Shown in pieces: positions 12,075 to 23,023 of a stretch of 64,000 nt of DNA (its first letter is position 1; every line of letters begins with the position of its first letter). The position numbers were made by a program, and so were the translations under genes. The DNA comes from Ampelocalamus luodianensis (lineage: Eukaryota; Streptophyta; Magnoliopsida; Poales; Poaceae), in assembly GCA_036346255.1 (NCBI GenBank), contig CM070625.1, forward strand, positions 40,924,520-40,988,519. The letters run 5' to 3'. The notes beneath the pieces were generated by a model. That model was not told where the DNA came from, made no database searches, and saw only the letters and a program-made list of their open reading frames with translations.

Positions 12075-12764
12075 GCTATCGATGATCGAGTCGCCGATCT
12101 TACAAAATAAAATAGAGAAAAATGACGAAGAGTTCTTAGGAGAGAATGGGACTGCTCTTTATTGCTATGAATTAGCGATTACAGAAGGTGCCTTCGACCG
12201 GGCAGAGGACTAGCCCCGAGTACACAAAATGAATTGCTATCCTAATGCTTCAATTGTTTTTGAATCACTAGGTCTTGTTTGTTCAGTCAGATTGCGGTCG
12301 TTATCTCCTCCCTTGATCTTTCTTTAAATAACTGATCAAGTGGTGGTAGTTACTCCTTGAAGAGGCGCCCTTTGAAAGTGTCACGTCTGTTTGGAGAATC
12401 GATGGCAGTTGGTGAAATACCAACTATCGAGTAGTTGATGTTAGTGGAAGATATAACCATATGGTGGTTATTGTCAGTGACTTAGGGCTGTAAACATCGT
12501 GTGGTTTGGAGCAAGTATGACATATGTTCCATTCATCACACGGAAAGAATATACTTGGAACGGATCCAAGTACCAGTTCATTACTTCTATAAGCAGTTAT
12601 CTGGTTGGAGACTAGGTACAGGACTTCGTCCGACCAGAGTACCCACATTATAACATCTAGAATCCTTACGACCACAGGGTCGTTAGCCTTAGGGGTTACG
12701 ACCATGAAGGACATGCAGTCTTTAACTATGTATTAAGGTAATACATAGAGATTAATCCTCGTCA
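12075..12764 (-). repeat. 5' LTR of the Tat element (about 690 bp)
   Basis: The outer edge is CTCGTCA at 12758-12764, giving the minus-strand terminal TG. The inner edge is placed next to the primer-binding site, although the expected terminal CA there is not preserved. The outer 199 bases match the left LTR at 1-199. The duplication of the insertion target cannot be tested because the left flank is outside the window. Confidence 0.8.
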
Positions 12765-13140
12765 AAAGGTGAGTTTCATGTTATAGAAACTGAAACTTTT
12801 GAGTTTCTATCAAATCTGAAACTCCAAGTTTCAGTGTGCTTCAAATACAAAATGTTTCACTGAGTTTCAAATCTAAAATATCAAATCCAAGTCGAAACAA
12901 GTTTTGTCTAAGTTCAGGCAAGTTTCACGAAAGTTTCAGCTGGGTTTCGTAAAAAATTCAGTCGAGTTTCAAAGAGTTTCTGTTGAGTATCACAAAGTTT
13001 CATGAAAAAAAAATCAGATAAATTCCACACATGTTTCGAAGAGTTTCACAAACATTTCATCGTATTTCACATAAGTTTTTAAAAAATCCACAACTTTCAC
13101 AAACTTTCCACACATAAATCAAACAAATTTCACAAAGAAC
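12765..13140. repeat. GTTTCA-rich degenerate repeat tract
   Basis: The hexamer GTTTCA, or a one-base variant, recurs roughly every 15-25 bases for about 370 bases (for example AAGTTTCACGAAAGTTTCA). Spacing is irregular, so it is not a simple tandem array. No reading frame covers it. It may be an old, diverged minisatellite. Confidence 0.5.
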
Positions 13141-13520
13141 CAGGCGGGATAACGAATGAGATGCACTACACCACGCCCCCACGCGGCCTCCCCAGTGCGG
13201 TACACACCGTGCCCACGTAGCCACCCCAGTGTGGTACGTGTCGTGCCATCGTGCACCAGTGCCGTGTCACGCTCTACCGCCCCGTACCATTGCGCCCCAC
13301 GCCACCGAACCGCCGCGTGTTGCCCAGCGTGGCCTCACCAGCCTGCGGCGTTGGACCGCTGTGCCCTCCTCGTGTAGCCATGTGTGTGCCACTCCGTGTG
13401 CCCACAGGTGCCTCCGTGTGACCTCGCCAACCCAACGCGATTGCCACGTTGTGTCGTGTCGAGCCGTCGTTGGCGGTGAGGAGGTCATAGAGGTGGATGG
13501 AGTGCTAAGAAGGTGAGCTC
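13141..13520. other. GC-rich patch without recognisable gene
   Basis: An abruptly GC-rich stretch after the AT-rich GTTTCA tract. Frames are open on both strands (for example 13229-13516 plus and 13488-13267 minus), which is expected from base composition. The translations are low-complexity His/Pro/Arg runs and match nothing I know. It may be the GC-rich leader of a dead transposon or gene. Confidence 0.35.
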
Positions 13521-14813
13521 ATAGTGCAGATTGAGGCCGTCACTGGTGAAATCTGTTGGTGCTGGAGGCAAATCGGCCGGTGTTGCGCGGTGTTAAGAGG
13601 GAGAGAGAGATAGGAGAAGGTGGGGAAAGTGACTCGCATGAGTCGAGCGTGGTGGCCTCATGGAGGGCTGTGCAAAGAGTATGGAGCGTTGGATGCTTTT
13701 GATTTAACGGCTGATCGTTGTTCCGTCAGAAATGTGTTCGACACTATAACATTGTCTAGATTATTCCTTCATTTTATTAATAGTTTTGAAGTATCATTTG
13801 AACCGAGTTAATGAGTCGAACCCAGTCGAGTCGGAGCGAAATTCAATTTTATTCAAAATAGAATCATTTTAATATTTAATTAATTAACAAGTATAATTAG
13901 AGTAATTTTGTACACGCTACGTGCGCGTCGACAGCCACAGACAGGGCGAGGAGACAACAGCGTCCACGTCCACACGGCACTCGTACAAATTCGGGAACTG
14001 CCGAAGTGGACTGTTGACTCCTCCTGAGGCAGAGTTTCTACCTTCTTTTCCATGTGTTTCGTGAGGATTGAAATTCTGAAATACTAGACTCAGTGCAATC
14101 AAAATGGCTTTGACAAGTAATTTGAGTACCAAATTTGATTTTTGGAGCATGTAGAAATGTATTTGGTATTAGTAACTGTGAAGGATTCCCTGCATATTTA
14201 TGGAGAAATGTGCACATAGTAGATCTTAAGGCTGTAAGATCCTTTTGGTTATCTTTTCTTCTCTAATTACTCCCGTTGGATTTGCAGAGTATTTGCTTGT
14301 GGCGTTTGTTCGATCACGGCGGCTAACACTAATTTTTAAGTTCCTAACACCATGGTCCATGGGCCATGGCGTTACTCAAACACAGCAACGTTACTATTCC
14401 CGTTCCACAGTTTGCCTGTTGCACACCACATTCCATAACTCGTGGATTAATGAAAGATATGTGTCCATCACTGTTAGGGATAAAGCTATTGCTATAATCT
14501 ATAGCGTTCTCACTAGGTCTATAGGCAACTAGTTCAATACCCATGCTTTGCTACAGGTTAAAAAAATTATAGTTTCATCATGTCGGGTCGTCAATCGTGC
14601 TCAGCGACGCGATTTGAGCTATCAGTGTTCCGCTCGTCGATCCAACGGATGCTAAAAAGGATAGGAAGGACAGACGACGATCAACTTTAATTTTTAAATA
14701 GTAGAGAAAATTAGCTCTGGAGACCGTAAAATCACAGTATTCGCTAGAAAATGCTAATTAAAATATTATTATTTTAAAATTAGGAGAGAGAATAGTGTGA
14801 AAAGTGTTTTTTC

Positions 14814-14844
<31 letters not shown>

Positions 14845-14957
14845 ACAACAGAGATGAGAAGAGAGAGGGATGAGCAATGACATGTGGGCCCAATTGACTT
14901 CCAAGGACAAATTGGACTTTTCATCCTTCTCTTCTAAATTTTAAAATAATTATACTT
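13521..14957. other. Unassigned intergenic DNA with a (GA)n microsatellite
   Basis: I see no gene or element ends. A (GA)n run of about 13 units occupies 14819-14846. A short symmetrical CATGG cluster lies at 14350-14369. Reading frames such as 14245-14532 are not recognisable. Confidence 0.5.
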
Positions 14958-15119
14958 TAAGGCCCTGTTTGGTACAGCTTCTACTCCCAGCTTCTCAATT
15001 GATTCTCATAGAGCCATACCAAACACCTTGATTCTCAAAACCACTCGATTCTGATTCTTGCGTGAAGCTATCTTAAAAATACACTAACGAGGAGAAGCAG
15101 CCTTTCCTTGGATTCTCGT

Positions 15120-15720
15120 GAGAATCCAACTTGATAGAAGAAAAATACCTATTGAAGTTAAGGTTATTTACCCGTCGATGCCATCCACTTACCCCCTGAG
15201 TGACCGAGTCCCTCCGCGAGACGCCGACGCTTCGGCTTTCCTCCTGTCCTCTCTCACGACCGAGGTGACCGAGGCGATATCGCCTCCGACCCGGCGCGCG
15301 CCTCAGACCCGCGCGCCTCAGGCCAGCACGCGCGCATCGGCCCCGTGTGCACCCCGCCGGTCCTCCATTGCGCCACTGCCAGACCCGGAGTCCACCGCCT
15401 GGAGAAGACGCTGACCGCCGACCGAGGAAACCCTAGAGGCCTCCGCCGCTCCCCACCTTCTTCGCCGCCGCCGTTCCCGAGCACCACCGGCCGACTCCTG
15501 TGAAGGTAGAGCTCTAGATCCGGCCGTCCCCCTTGCCCTCCCTACTCCTCCCTTCGTCTCCTTCTTGTTCGTCGGCCGACATCAGTGTGCCGCCTCCGTC
15601 CCCCTGCCTCTTGCCCTCCCTACTCCTCCCTTTGGCTATGATTCTGTGATTGGATATGTGTTTGAATCTGTGATTATTTGTGAATATTGTGAATGACAGC
15701 AATTAGTATTGAAATCAGTT
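15120..15720 (+). other. GC-rich leader-like block inside the Tourist-like element
   Basis: A GC-rich stretch with CCTCCGCC/CTCCCT runs typical of grass 5' UTRs and first exons. GAAGGTAGAGC at about 15503 resembles a splice donor. The following 15720-16200 is AT-richer and intron-like. No protein was recognised. It may be a second captured fragment or the leader of the parent gene of the fragment at 16231. Confidence 0.35.
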
Positions 15721-16230
15721 CTTCCTGATTGGTCAGTGTAGAAACCAGAGCTGAAGTATTATGTGTGTACACTCTCTAGTGACTTATCATGCGTGTAAGC
15801 TATAGGTACTGAGGACATGCTTGATGAATCATGATAAGTTCAGGTATAGTCCAGGAATAATGAATTACTCAATAGAGAAAGATAAGATGTTCTTGTTATT
15901 TTCCTTTATTAAGCCAAATTTTCTGTGAAACCGACCTAGTTTTGGTGAATCATCCGTTATCTCAATCAGAGTGGCAGTTGTTGTAGCTAGAAGAATCTAG
16001 TCTAAACTGTCTTAGCTGGACAAAATAGGAAAATAACTATATGCTTGGTTAAGTGGTATTTGAATTGTAATTTCAGTTCATTCTGCTAAACAAAATGAAA
16101 TGATCATGTACAATCATGGTGATGGTAACTGCAAATTTCCTGCTTGGTGAATTTATAGCTTAGTTGTCTCATGATTCACATGGATCTTACCGTTTACACA
16201 AGTATTTGAGGGCTTTGATCGTCGCTTCTT

Positions 16231-16848
16231 TTGTCCGATCATACGTATGCGAGTTGCGGGACATCGTCAAGTGATATTAAAAGCCTCAGAGTAATCACAG
16301 CGGTCAAAACCCCCTATTTGCCAGATGGAAGATTTGACCTTGAAACATACGATTCTTTGATAAACATGCAAATAGATGGTGGTGCCGATGGTGTAATAGT
16401 TGGAGCAACAGCAGGAGAGGGTCACCTTATGAGCTGGGATGAACACATCATGCTCATTGGGCATACTGTGAACTGCTTTGACACTAAAATTGAAGTGATA
16501 GGCAACACAGGAAGTAACTCAACTGGAGTTATGTCTGTAGCTAGCAACCTTGTCCCTGGTCTCATGCACAATCTCATGTACGAAGGGGAGAATGTGGTGC
16601 TAAATGAGAAGCTATTGTCTCTGATGAAATGGTTATTTTGCCAGCCAAATCCGATTGCCCTCAACACTGCCCTGTCTCAGCTCGGGTTGGTGAGGCCTGT
16701 TTTCAGATTACCATATGTTCCTCTCTCTCTTGAAAAGGGGGTTGAGTTTGTCCGGATCGTTGAGGCCATTAGACGGGAGAACTTTGTAGGACAGAAAGAG
16801 GCGCGGGTTCTCGATGATGGTGATTTTGTGTTGGTCAGTAGGTACTAA
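16231..16848 (+). pseudogene. Dihydrodipicolinate synthase fragment with internal deletion
   Basis: Plant plastid dihydrodipicolinate (4-hydroxy-tetrahydrodipicolinate) synthase joins pyruvate and aspartate semialdehyde in lysine synthesis. The N-terminal part here has SLRVITAVKTPYLPDGRFDL, SLINMQIDGGADGVIVG and the GEGHLMSWDEHIMLIGH region, up to GNTGSNST. The frame then jumps to GVMSVASNLVPGLM and continues to the normal C-terminal VLDDGDFVL-SRY. Roughly 110 residues are missing in frame, including the YNVPSRTG segment and the Schiff-base lysine, so it cannot be active. The expected GGTTGEG is GATAGEG. No ATG precedes the conserved part: the open frame starts at TTG and the transit peptide is absent. 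The frame has stayed open for 205 codons. Confidence 0.85.
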
Positions 16849-17400
16849 TAAGTGAGTTCTGCCCTACGTGTCCAATGTATGCTGCTTAATAGTGTTAGTG
16901 TCGCAGTATGGTAATTTGCAGTTCTCCTTTCAGACACTTGGTGCCTTTTGTTCTTCTGGATTTACCTGTGTAATTGGAACCCATTTTGTTTCTTTGCACC
17001 ATATAATGACAGGTCTGTTGATAATGAGCTAAGAGTTATACAACATCCTTGTGGTTCGTGAGTGTTTACACATGCACAACACCGACTCCTGGTTCTGAAG
17101 TTTTGTTTAATTGTTCAGACTGCTTTCTCCTCCTCGCCCTTGTCCGCTGAGTTGGTATTGATGGTCTGGTCCGTGAGTGTTTACACATGGACAGCATGTT
17201 CCCTAGGACCGAGGCCGACGAAGCAGTGGAGATTAGGCCGCGGGCGGCGGCGGTGCTCCGGCGGAGTTGGTGCTCCAGCGGAGTACAAAATTTGCTTATA
17301 TACAGTTGTAATCCATTATGAAGTGTAAATGCAATATAACCTGGTATTGTGCAAAGATACAACGTATATACATTCACATAGTCTAAACAAATTTAAGGGA
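16849..17400 (+). other. 3'-UTR-like tail after the synthase fragment
   Basis: AT-rich, with GTGTTTACACATG occurring at about 17061 and 17176 inside near-identical 18-20 bp contexts (CGTGAGTGTTTACACATG). A short GC-rich patch lies at 17200-17285. No coding function seen. Confidence 0.4.
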
Positions 17401-17639
17401 AAAAAATCTATAATTTTTGTACAAATACATAGGAGAAAGACACAAATACAATTGAATTATTACAACCAGAGGTAACATAGTCTATTTGCCTCCAATCCCC
17501 CTCATATGGTTTTGGAAGCCAACCTACCAGCCAAACGCTTTTAACAGACAGCTCCAGATTCTCAGAGAAGTGGATTATCAGGGAATCAGGAGCAGAATCT
17601 GAAAAATAAGAATCCGAAACTCTACCAAACATGGCCTAA

Positions 17640-18570
17640 ATGGTCTTGTGTGTTAAGCGAATTGCTACAATTTTGTAGCGTCCATGAGCGAATTATCGAT
17701 TTTGTTGTGCGTCTGAGCAAATGTCAACCAAGTGCAATGTCCATGTCCAAAGAGCCAATTTTTCCTTTTTGAATGTAAGTTTGACGAGATTTTTTTTTTC
17801 CAATTTTCTTTTAAAGCCTTGATAGGATACTTCTTTCCTCTCCTTTTCTTGCTTTGAAATCTAACTCTCAAACCTTGTGGAATGTATGCGTAGGATAGCA
17901 GCACTTGGACACGTCATGACCGCAACATTTGATTTGTTGACCGGGACTCCTCTCCCTGCGATCTTTCGTGGGAAAGAAAGCTATGTAGTATTGGTTCCCG
18001 TTCGTTTCTGCTGCTGCAGTTCGTGTGCTTGACGCGATCGCAGCCGTCCAATCCATCTCGTGATGTGCAGCTGCTCCATGAGAAGGTCGACGAGATCACG
18101 GAGTAGTAGAATATAGCGTGGTGTTGATCTATTCCTACAGAGCACGTCGCACTCCACTGTTCAAATAAGTAACTTGGGTCTTTCAAGGAACCCAGTTTCA
18201 GTTTTATACGCTTCCGTTGTCCAGAGCTCCGTGACTACGACACCTGTCTGTCCACTTGCATTGTACTCTGCATGTAGCCAAGCCATTTTGTTTCCTAGCT
18301 TGTTCTACGATTAAAGGAGGATCCTTACAGACTATCGAGTCCTTTTCGTAAGGCTACTTATGTTGACATTTGAAGTGAAAAAAGCTAGTTATGTTGTCAC
18401 ACGAAAGTAGCGAGTCCTTTTCCATGTCGATCACATGTTGGGGATTGTGCGCCTTCCATCTCTAGGGCTCCGAGGTTTCACTCCTGGTGAAGGCAACCTA
18501 ATTAACGGTGGTTCGCAGCGAGGCAGTGGCGGTGTTGTTGATCATGAGATTGACGAGGGTTGATGATAAC
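17640..18570. other. Unassigned intergenic DNA
   Basis: No element ends, domains or RNA genes recognised. Short open frames on the minus strand (for example 18186-17914) look like chance. Confidence 0.5.
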
Positions 18571-18741
18571 GAGGGTGTGTTTAGTTGGTGGGATGGAGCT
18601 AAATGTGATGAGATGATTTTATATCATTTGGTTTTTTTATTTTTGATAAATAAGATGATTCAATATCTACAGAGAATATTCAATAAATTTATATCCCATT
18701 ATCTAAGATGAGATGATTCTATTCAAACAACTAAACATATA
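18571..18741. mobile_element. Small MITE-like element (about 170 bp)
   Basis: The left end contains GTGTGTTTAGTTGG and the right end the inverse, CAACTAAACATAT. The AT-rich interior holds paired ATGAGATGATT segments. Flanks share GATAAC (18565-18570 and 18742-18747), a possible target duplication, though its length does not point to one superfamily. No coding capacity. Confidence 0.5.
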
Positions 18742-18747
18742 GATAAC

Positions 18748-19280
18748 TTTTTTTTCTTAAACAAATTTGTATACGGATATGAGCAACCAAATACAACCCT
18801 GGTGGTGCAAGAGGCGGCCATCGGCTTGCACTTTACTACGTGCGGTGTCCTCTGCAGGTGAGCCGATGGCTCTCGCAGGAAGGGCGTAGGTGGGGGCGCG
18901 AAGCATGAGGATATTTTGGGGCTTGGGATGCCACGAGTTTCAACTCTCAAGACAATTGAACAATCTCAAGTGTGCTTGATTTTGTGGAACAATTTAGATA
19001 TGTGATACCTGTAACAGAGAATTTCCCATTTTGCCTTCTTACGATTTGCAAATTTTGTTTCAAACAGAACACCCCAATTCCATTTCCTGTTGATTAACTC
19101 TGACGTAAAGCAAGTAGGGCCCACATACAGCCACCGTAGGTAAATAAAAGTACTTTCCACATTTGAATGGCCCTGGAATCCATAAAATTTGTATAGCTAG
19201 ATTTATAAATCACAGTGGAATATACTTTGGTCTTATTCAAGCCCCATTTTGAGCGTAGGAATTTCACAGGAACAAGTTCA
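18748..19280. other. Unassigned intergenic DNA
   Basis: No recognisable gene or repeat. The poly-T run at 19278-19288 begins the LINE to the right. Confidence 0.5.
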
Positions 19281-20143
19281 ATTTTTTTTGATAAGGATAA
19301 ATCCAACTTTTATAGACATCTTGAATTTTGCAAACCGACGCTCTGGGTGCTTGTTTGAGAGCAAATAAAGAAGTGCTAGGAACACCAGCTCTCAGTGCAG
19401 GAACAAAGTAACTAGATCACACAACTAAACTATTACAAAAAGAGGTTCAGAGTTATCCAGAGCGCAAAAGACTTTAGTCCAATCTTCAACTGCTGCCAAG
19501 AAACAGTCCAGCTTACTTCGATCAGCCCCTTTGATGAGAACACACCAATACTGCAAACAAGACAGAAATTTGAAAATCACTTCCATTGGTTGCTTATGAT
19601 TTTTTTCAATCGCCATTCTGTTTCTAAATTTCCAGAGATTCCAAGCCAAGGCTGCAAAACAAAACAAAACAACATTGTAGTCATTAGCTCCCCTCCTCTC
19701 CAACCAATTCAGTTGGAAATCGTCTAAAGACCTTGTTATACGCTCCTAGCTTAGCACCTCTTTCATACAGAACCAAAAAAAAAACATTGCTAAAATCCAG
19801 GAGAACAAAACATGATCAATATTTTCTCCAGTACCACACAAAATACAATTCACATCCCCTTTCCACCCCCCTTTTAAGTTGATCTAAAATCTGAACTCTG
19901 TCATGATAACATTGCCACATGAAGATTTTGACCTTTAAAGGTATTTTGCTTTTCCACAGTTTTTTGCATTTTTCTGCAAATTGCACCCCCCGAAAACCAT
20001 CTGTCTATACAAGGACTTAACTGAGAACAAACCATATTTCTCAAGACACCAAACAACTTTGTCTAGATCATCATTAAGATCAATATCCATAATAGAGTTT
20101 TTCAAAAGCTTCCATTGGGTTGCTTCGTCATCGCCAAAGTTTC
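19281..20143 (-). pseudogene. LINE (non-LTR retrotransposon) 3' end, 5'-truncated
   Basis: Read on the minus strand, 20143-19425 encodes the C-terminal part of a plant LINE polyprotein. It has VVWCLEKYGLFSVKSLY, then KVKIFMWQ, the zinc-binding region after RT (zf-RVT type), and the closing FCFAALAWNLWKFRNRM segment near 19670. At least two stops interrupt it. The 3' end is an A run on the minus strand (T run 19280-19288 on plus) followed at the left by non-LINE DNA. Endonuclease and RT are absent: the right side is cut by the LTR starting at 20144. 5' truncation is usual for LINEs. Confidence 0.72.
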
Positions 20144-21902
20144 TGTAACATCCCAAAGTTTTGTTACCAATTTTAAAATTAATAAAATTATTATTTTATT
20201 GGATTCTCTGAGATTTAAAAGAGTTTTCTTGATTTTCTAAAATTTAAAAGAGTTTTATTACTTTTATTGAATTTCCTAAATAGTAAAGGTAAAAAAGAAA
20301 ATTTGTTGAGTTTCTGGGTTTTTCTTGGGTTTAAAGTTAAAAAGAAAATTTTAATTAGTCTCTTGAATTTTTTGGATTTTAAAAGGATTTTCCAATTTTC
20401 CAAAAATTAAAACAATTTATCTACAAAATTAAAAGCCAAATTTAAGTTGGAAATAATTTTATTAAGTTCAAAATAATGCAAGGAATTTCTGTGAATTTTT
20501 GAACTATATTTGCTATTTTATAAAAACCTATATGATTTATTGCCTTTTTTTTTGAAATTCAGAAATCGTTCAAAAATTCCCTTTCCCTCTCCAACTCGTT
20601 GCCAGGTGGGGCCCGCACGATAACTCTTCTTCCTCCCCACCTCCTCTTTCCTCTAGCGTCTGTGAGTGAGGCTGCCATTTTCGTTGACAGAGCTCCTCAC
20701 GCCGCCGTGATTCCCTCTCCGAATCTCCACATAATCGCGCGCATTGAAGCCCGTGATTCCCGCTGCCCCATTTCTGACCGTTGTCCTCCGAGAATCCCAC
20801 GCGGTTTCACCAGAACGCGCAAAGGCTGCTGCTCTACACTCGATCTCCTCCCTCGCCCCTCCTTCGGCCCTATAAATGTGGGCCCCGGGAGCCCTCTCCA
20901 TCCTCACCCCATCCCCCGTGTTTCTCCCTCCCTCCCTCTCCCTTCCTCCTCACCATATTTTGTGATCTTCTCGCTGCCGACCGCAACCCTTCCGCTGCTG
21001 ATTTCTCCGTCGTCGAAGGAGCTTCGTCGATGTTGTCTATGCCGCCAGCTTCGTCGCATGACGCTCTACCTTGAGCTCTCCTCGCCTTAGTCGAAAGCTC
21101 ACCGGAGCTTCGCCGCTGCCTTGGACCGAAGCTCTCCGCCACCGTCGCCACCCTCGCCGCTGGCCAACTATTTGTGCTTAACCCCCGTGAAGGTGAGCAT
21201 TTTGTTCCTTGTCTCACCCTCTATCTACTGGTGTCCTCGCCACCGGTCACCGCGCCGCCAATCGCCGGTAATCGTTGCCACCCAGTCGCCGCTATTTTTG
21301 CTGAGGTGGCAACACCACCTCATAGCCATGTCACGGCCACCTCATCATCCAAGCGCACGTGGCAGCCACTTATCGCCCAATCAAGCCAATGTGGCTTTTT
21401 CCTCTTTTTCTTCAAGAAAATAAATCCGTCTAAATTCTAATTCCAGCCACTAACATCATGCTGACACAATACATGGTTTTCCTTCAGAAAAATATTCCAA
21501 AATTCTGAAAATTCCACTTTCATTATTTCATGTGTTATTCAAACTTCCAGATGTTTGTTCTCCTTTATACGAACTTTGATTCTGTTGATTCTTATTTCTA
21601 AATCCATATAAAATCAAGATCTAGCTATCTATATTGAAATTATTTAATTTAGAGTTTATTTGAATTTTGTTTGAATTTGTCCTATTTCCACGTATAGATT
21701 ACGACAACTTCGAAGAACCGGATTTCGACACCGTTTTCAGAACAAAAATTATTTTAGCAATGCAAGTTACATCCTTTGATCATGTTTGATCCTATTATCT
21801 TAAATTATTTAAATACTATTTTAAATTATTATTGCATGCTTATTATATTCAATGTAATTTAAATTTCTATTTTAAATTTATAGTTAATCCCAATACACTT
21901 GT
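20144..21902 (+). repeat. LTR of a gypsy-type family, copy A, left part
   Basis: Starts TGTAACATCCCAAAG, as do the starts at 59592 and 61742. A TATA box (TATAAATG, 20871-20878) lies 727 bases from the start; the copy at 61742 has one at 760. A GC-rich leader with CTTCGCCG repeats follows, then CGTATAGATT-CGACA and GTTACATC blocks shared with the 61742 copy. It is interrupted at 21902 by a solo LTR and resumes at 24392 (TATAGCCAATT, equal to CATAGCCAATT at about 62910). No gag-pol lies beside it. The frames at 20599-21440 are composition artefacts. Confidence 0.78.
20871..20878 (+). promoter_or_regulatory. TATA box of LTR copy A
   Basis: TATAAATG in CGGCCCTATAAATGTGGG, followed by a pyrimidine-rich leader. 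It sits at the same relative place as TATAAATA in the related LTR at 62502, which supports a shared RNA start region just downstream. Confidence 0.7.
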
Positions 21903-22968
21903 TGTAACACCCCAGCCCAACATGAGCCTGGAATGCTACCGATGAAATATTAACAAAGCTAATCTAGAACAATTTACTAAATTTCGGCAGAACCTCCTTG
22001 TATAGTTAACTATACAGAGGTTCCAACAGAAGTAAGATTATTAAAACTAAATCTTTCAACATCCAGTATCATCACTAAGCATTAAAAAAATGCTAATCAG
22101 CTAGAACATGAGCAAGGTTGTCCAAAATATGTTACTCATCATTATTACAAAGACTCGATGCATGAAGCATAACCATAATTAATACTTAAGCAATTTGCTT
22201 ATTTATTAATGGATATTCTAAAATTTTAATCAACTTTTAATGATGCGTGGCAGTGTGTGAATCCAACTCAGGTCTACTCTCTCCCATGCATGTCGTTCTT
22301 GCAAAGGTACCTAAAACATAACAAAAGCAAGAGTGAGCCCAAAGACTCAGCAAGTACCAAAAATGAAACATTAACTTCACAATCACAGCATCAACATTCA
22401 ATTCTAAAACTTTGCTCAGAAACATATCTCATGATGTATGAATGCAGATGTGCAATGCACCTTTTCTCCTTTTCACTCTTTTGCACATTACACTGGTAAT
22501 GCGGGGTATGCAACCGTCGCTGCGTACCCATGCCTGTGCTCGCAAGCGCAGGAACCAATTGCCCAATACTCCGCAAGTAAAGGGGACCTCAAGATCATAC
22601 TCCACAAGTGTGGGGACCATAAGCCCATCGTTTTCTTGATGGGGACCTCTTCTCAATGCCCACATTCAACGAATGTGGGAACCTCAAGCCCGTCATCTAC
22701 ATGACGGGGACCTCAAATATGCATTCCTGATCACCACATGACTAGGTCTTATGTATGCACTCACAGTGCACATGAACAATTACAGTTTTACAATAATCAT
22801 GAACAACTTCAACACCATACATGAATAACAATCATTCGTATCATAAGCATTCATCATCTTTAACCAGCATATCACACTATCAATCAAACACAGCTAATAT
22901 ATATCAAATACTAGCATGTATCATAAGCATTTATCATCTTTATCCAGCATACCACACTATCAATAAAA

Positions 22969-23023
<55 letters not shown>

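Larger units (their letters stand above)
1..12764 (-). mobile_element. Tat-lineage Ty3/gypsy LTR retrotransposon, degenerate, nearly complete
   Basis: The element lies on the minus strand. The last 199 bases of the 3' LTR open the window and the 5' LTR closes the element at 12764. In between, reading leftward, are a primer-binding site, gag, protease, RT, RNase H and integrase, then a region with a gene on the opposite (plus) strand. This order, with an extra gene between integrase and 3' LTR, is the known plan of the Tat lineage in grasses. All coding parts carry stops or frameshifts. The first 199 bases and 12566-12764 align without gaps; I count about 22 mismatches, all but one transitions, so the insertion is old. 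Two hAT MITEs are inserted in it. Confidence 0.9.
14961..17636. mobile_element. Tourist/PIF-Harbinger-like element carrying a host gene fragment (2676 bp)
   Basis: The left end GGCCCTGTTTGGTACAG and the right end, read inverted as GGCCATGTTTGGTAGAG, match at 15 of 17 positions. Both are flanked by TAA (14958-14960 and 17637-17639), the 3-bp target duplication typical of PIF/Harbinger and Tourist elements. Inside each end are GATTCTC-rich subterminal sequences able to fold back. The interior has no transposase; it has a GC-rich leader-like block, an intron-like block, a dihydrodipicolinate synthase fragment and a 3'-UTR-like tail. An alternative is two unrelated ends flanking host DNA, but the paired TAA and TIRs favour one element. 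Confidence 0.62.

Noticed and set aside
13156..13516. Overlapping open frames on both strands in a GC-rich patch, possible small genes
   Set aside because: Low-complexity His/Arg/Pro translations, open on both strands because of base composition, no recognisable domain or start context.
14350..14369. CCATGGTCCATGGGCCATGG, a possible regulatory dyad
   Set aside because: Short, with no associated gene or promoter; such symmetry arises easily by chance.
20599..21440. Several frames over 80 codons on both strands
   Set aside because: They fall in the GC-rich leader of LTR copy A and overlap each other; the same region of related LTRs does not keep the frames.
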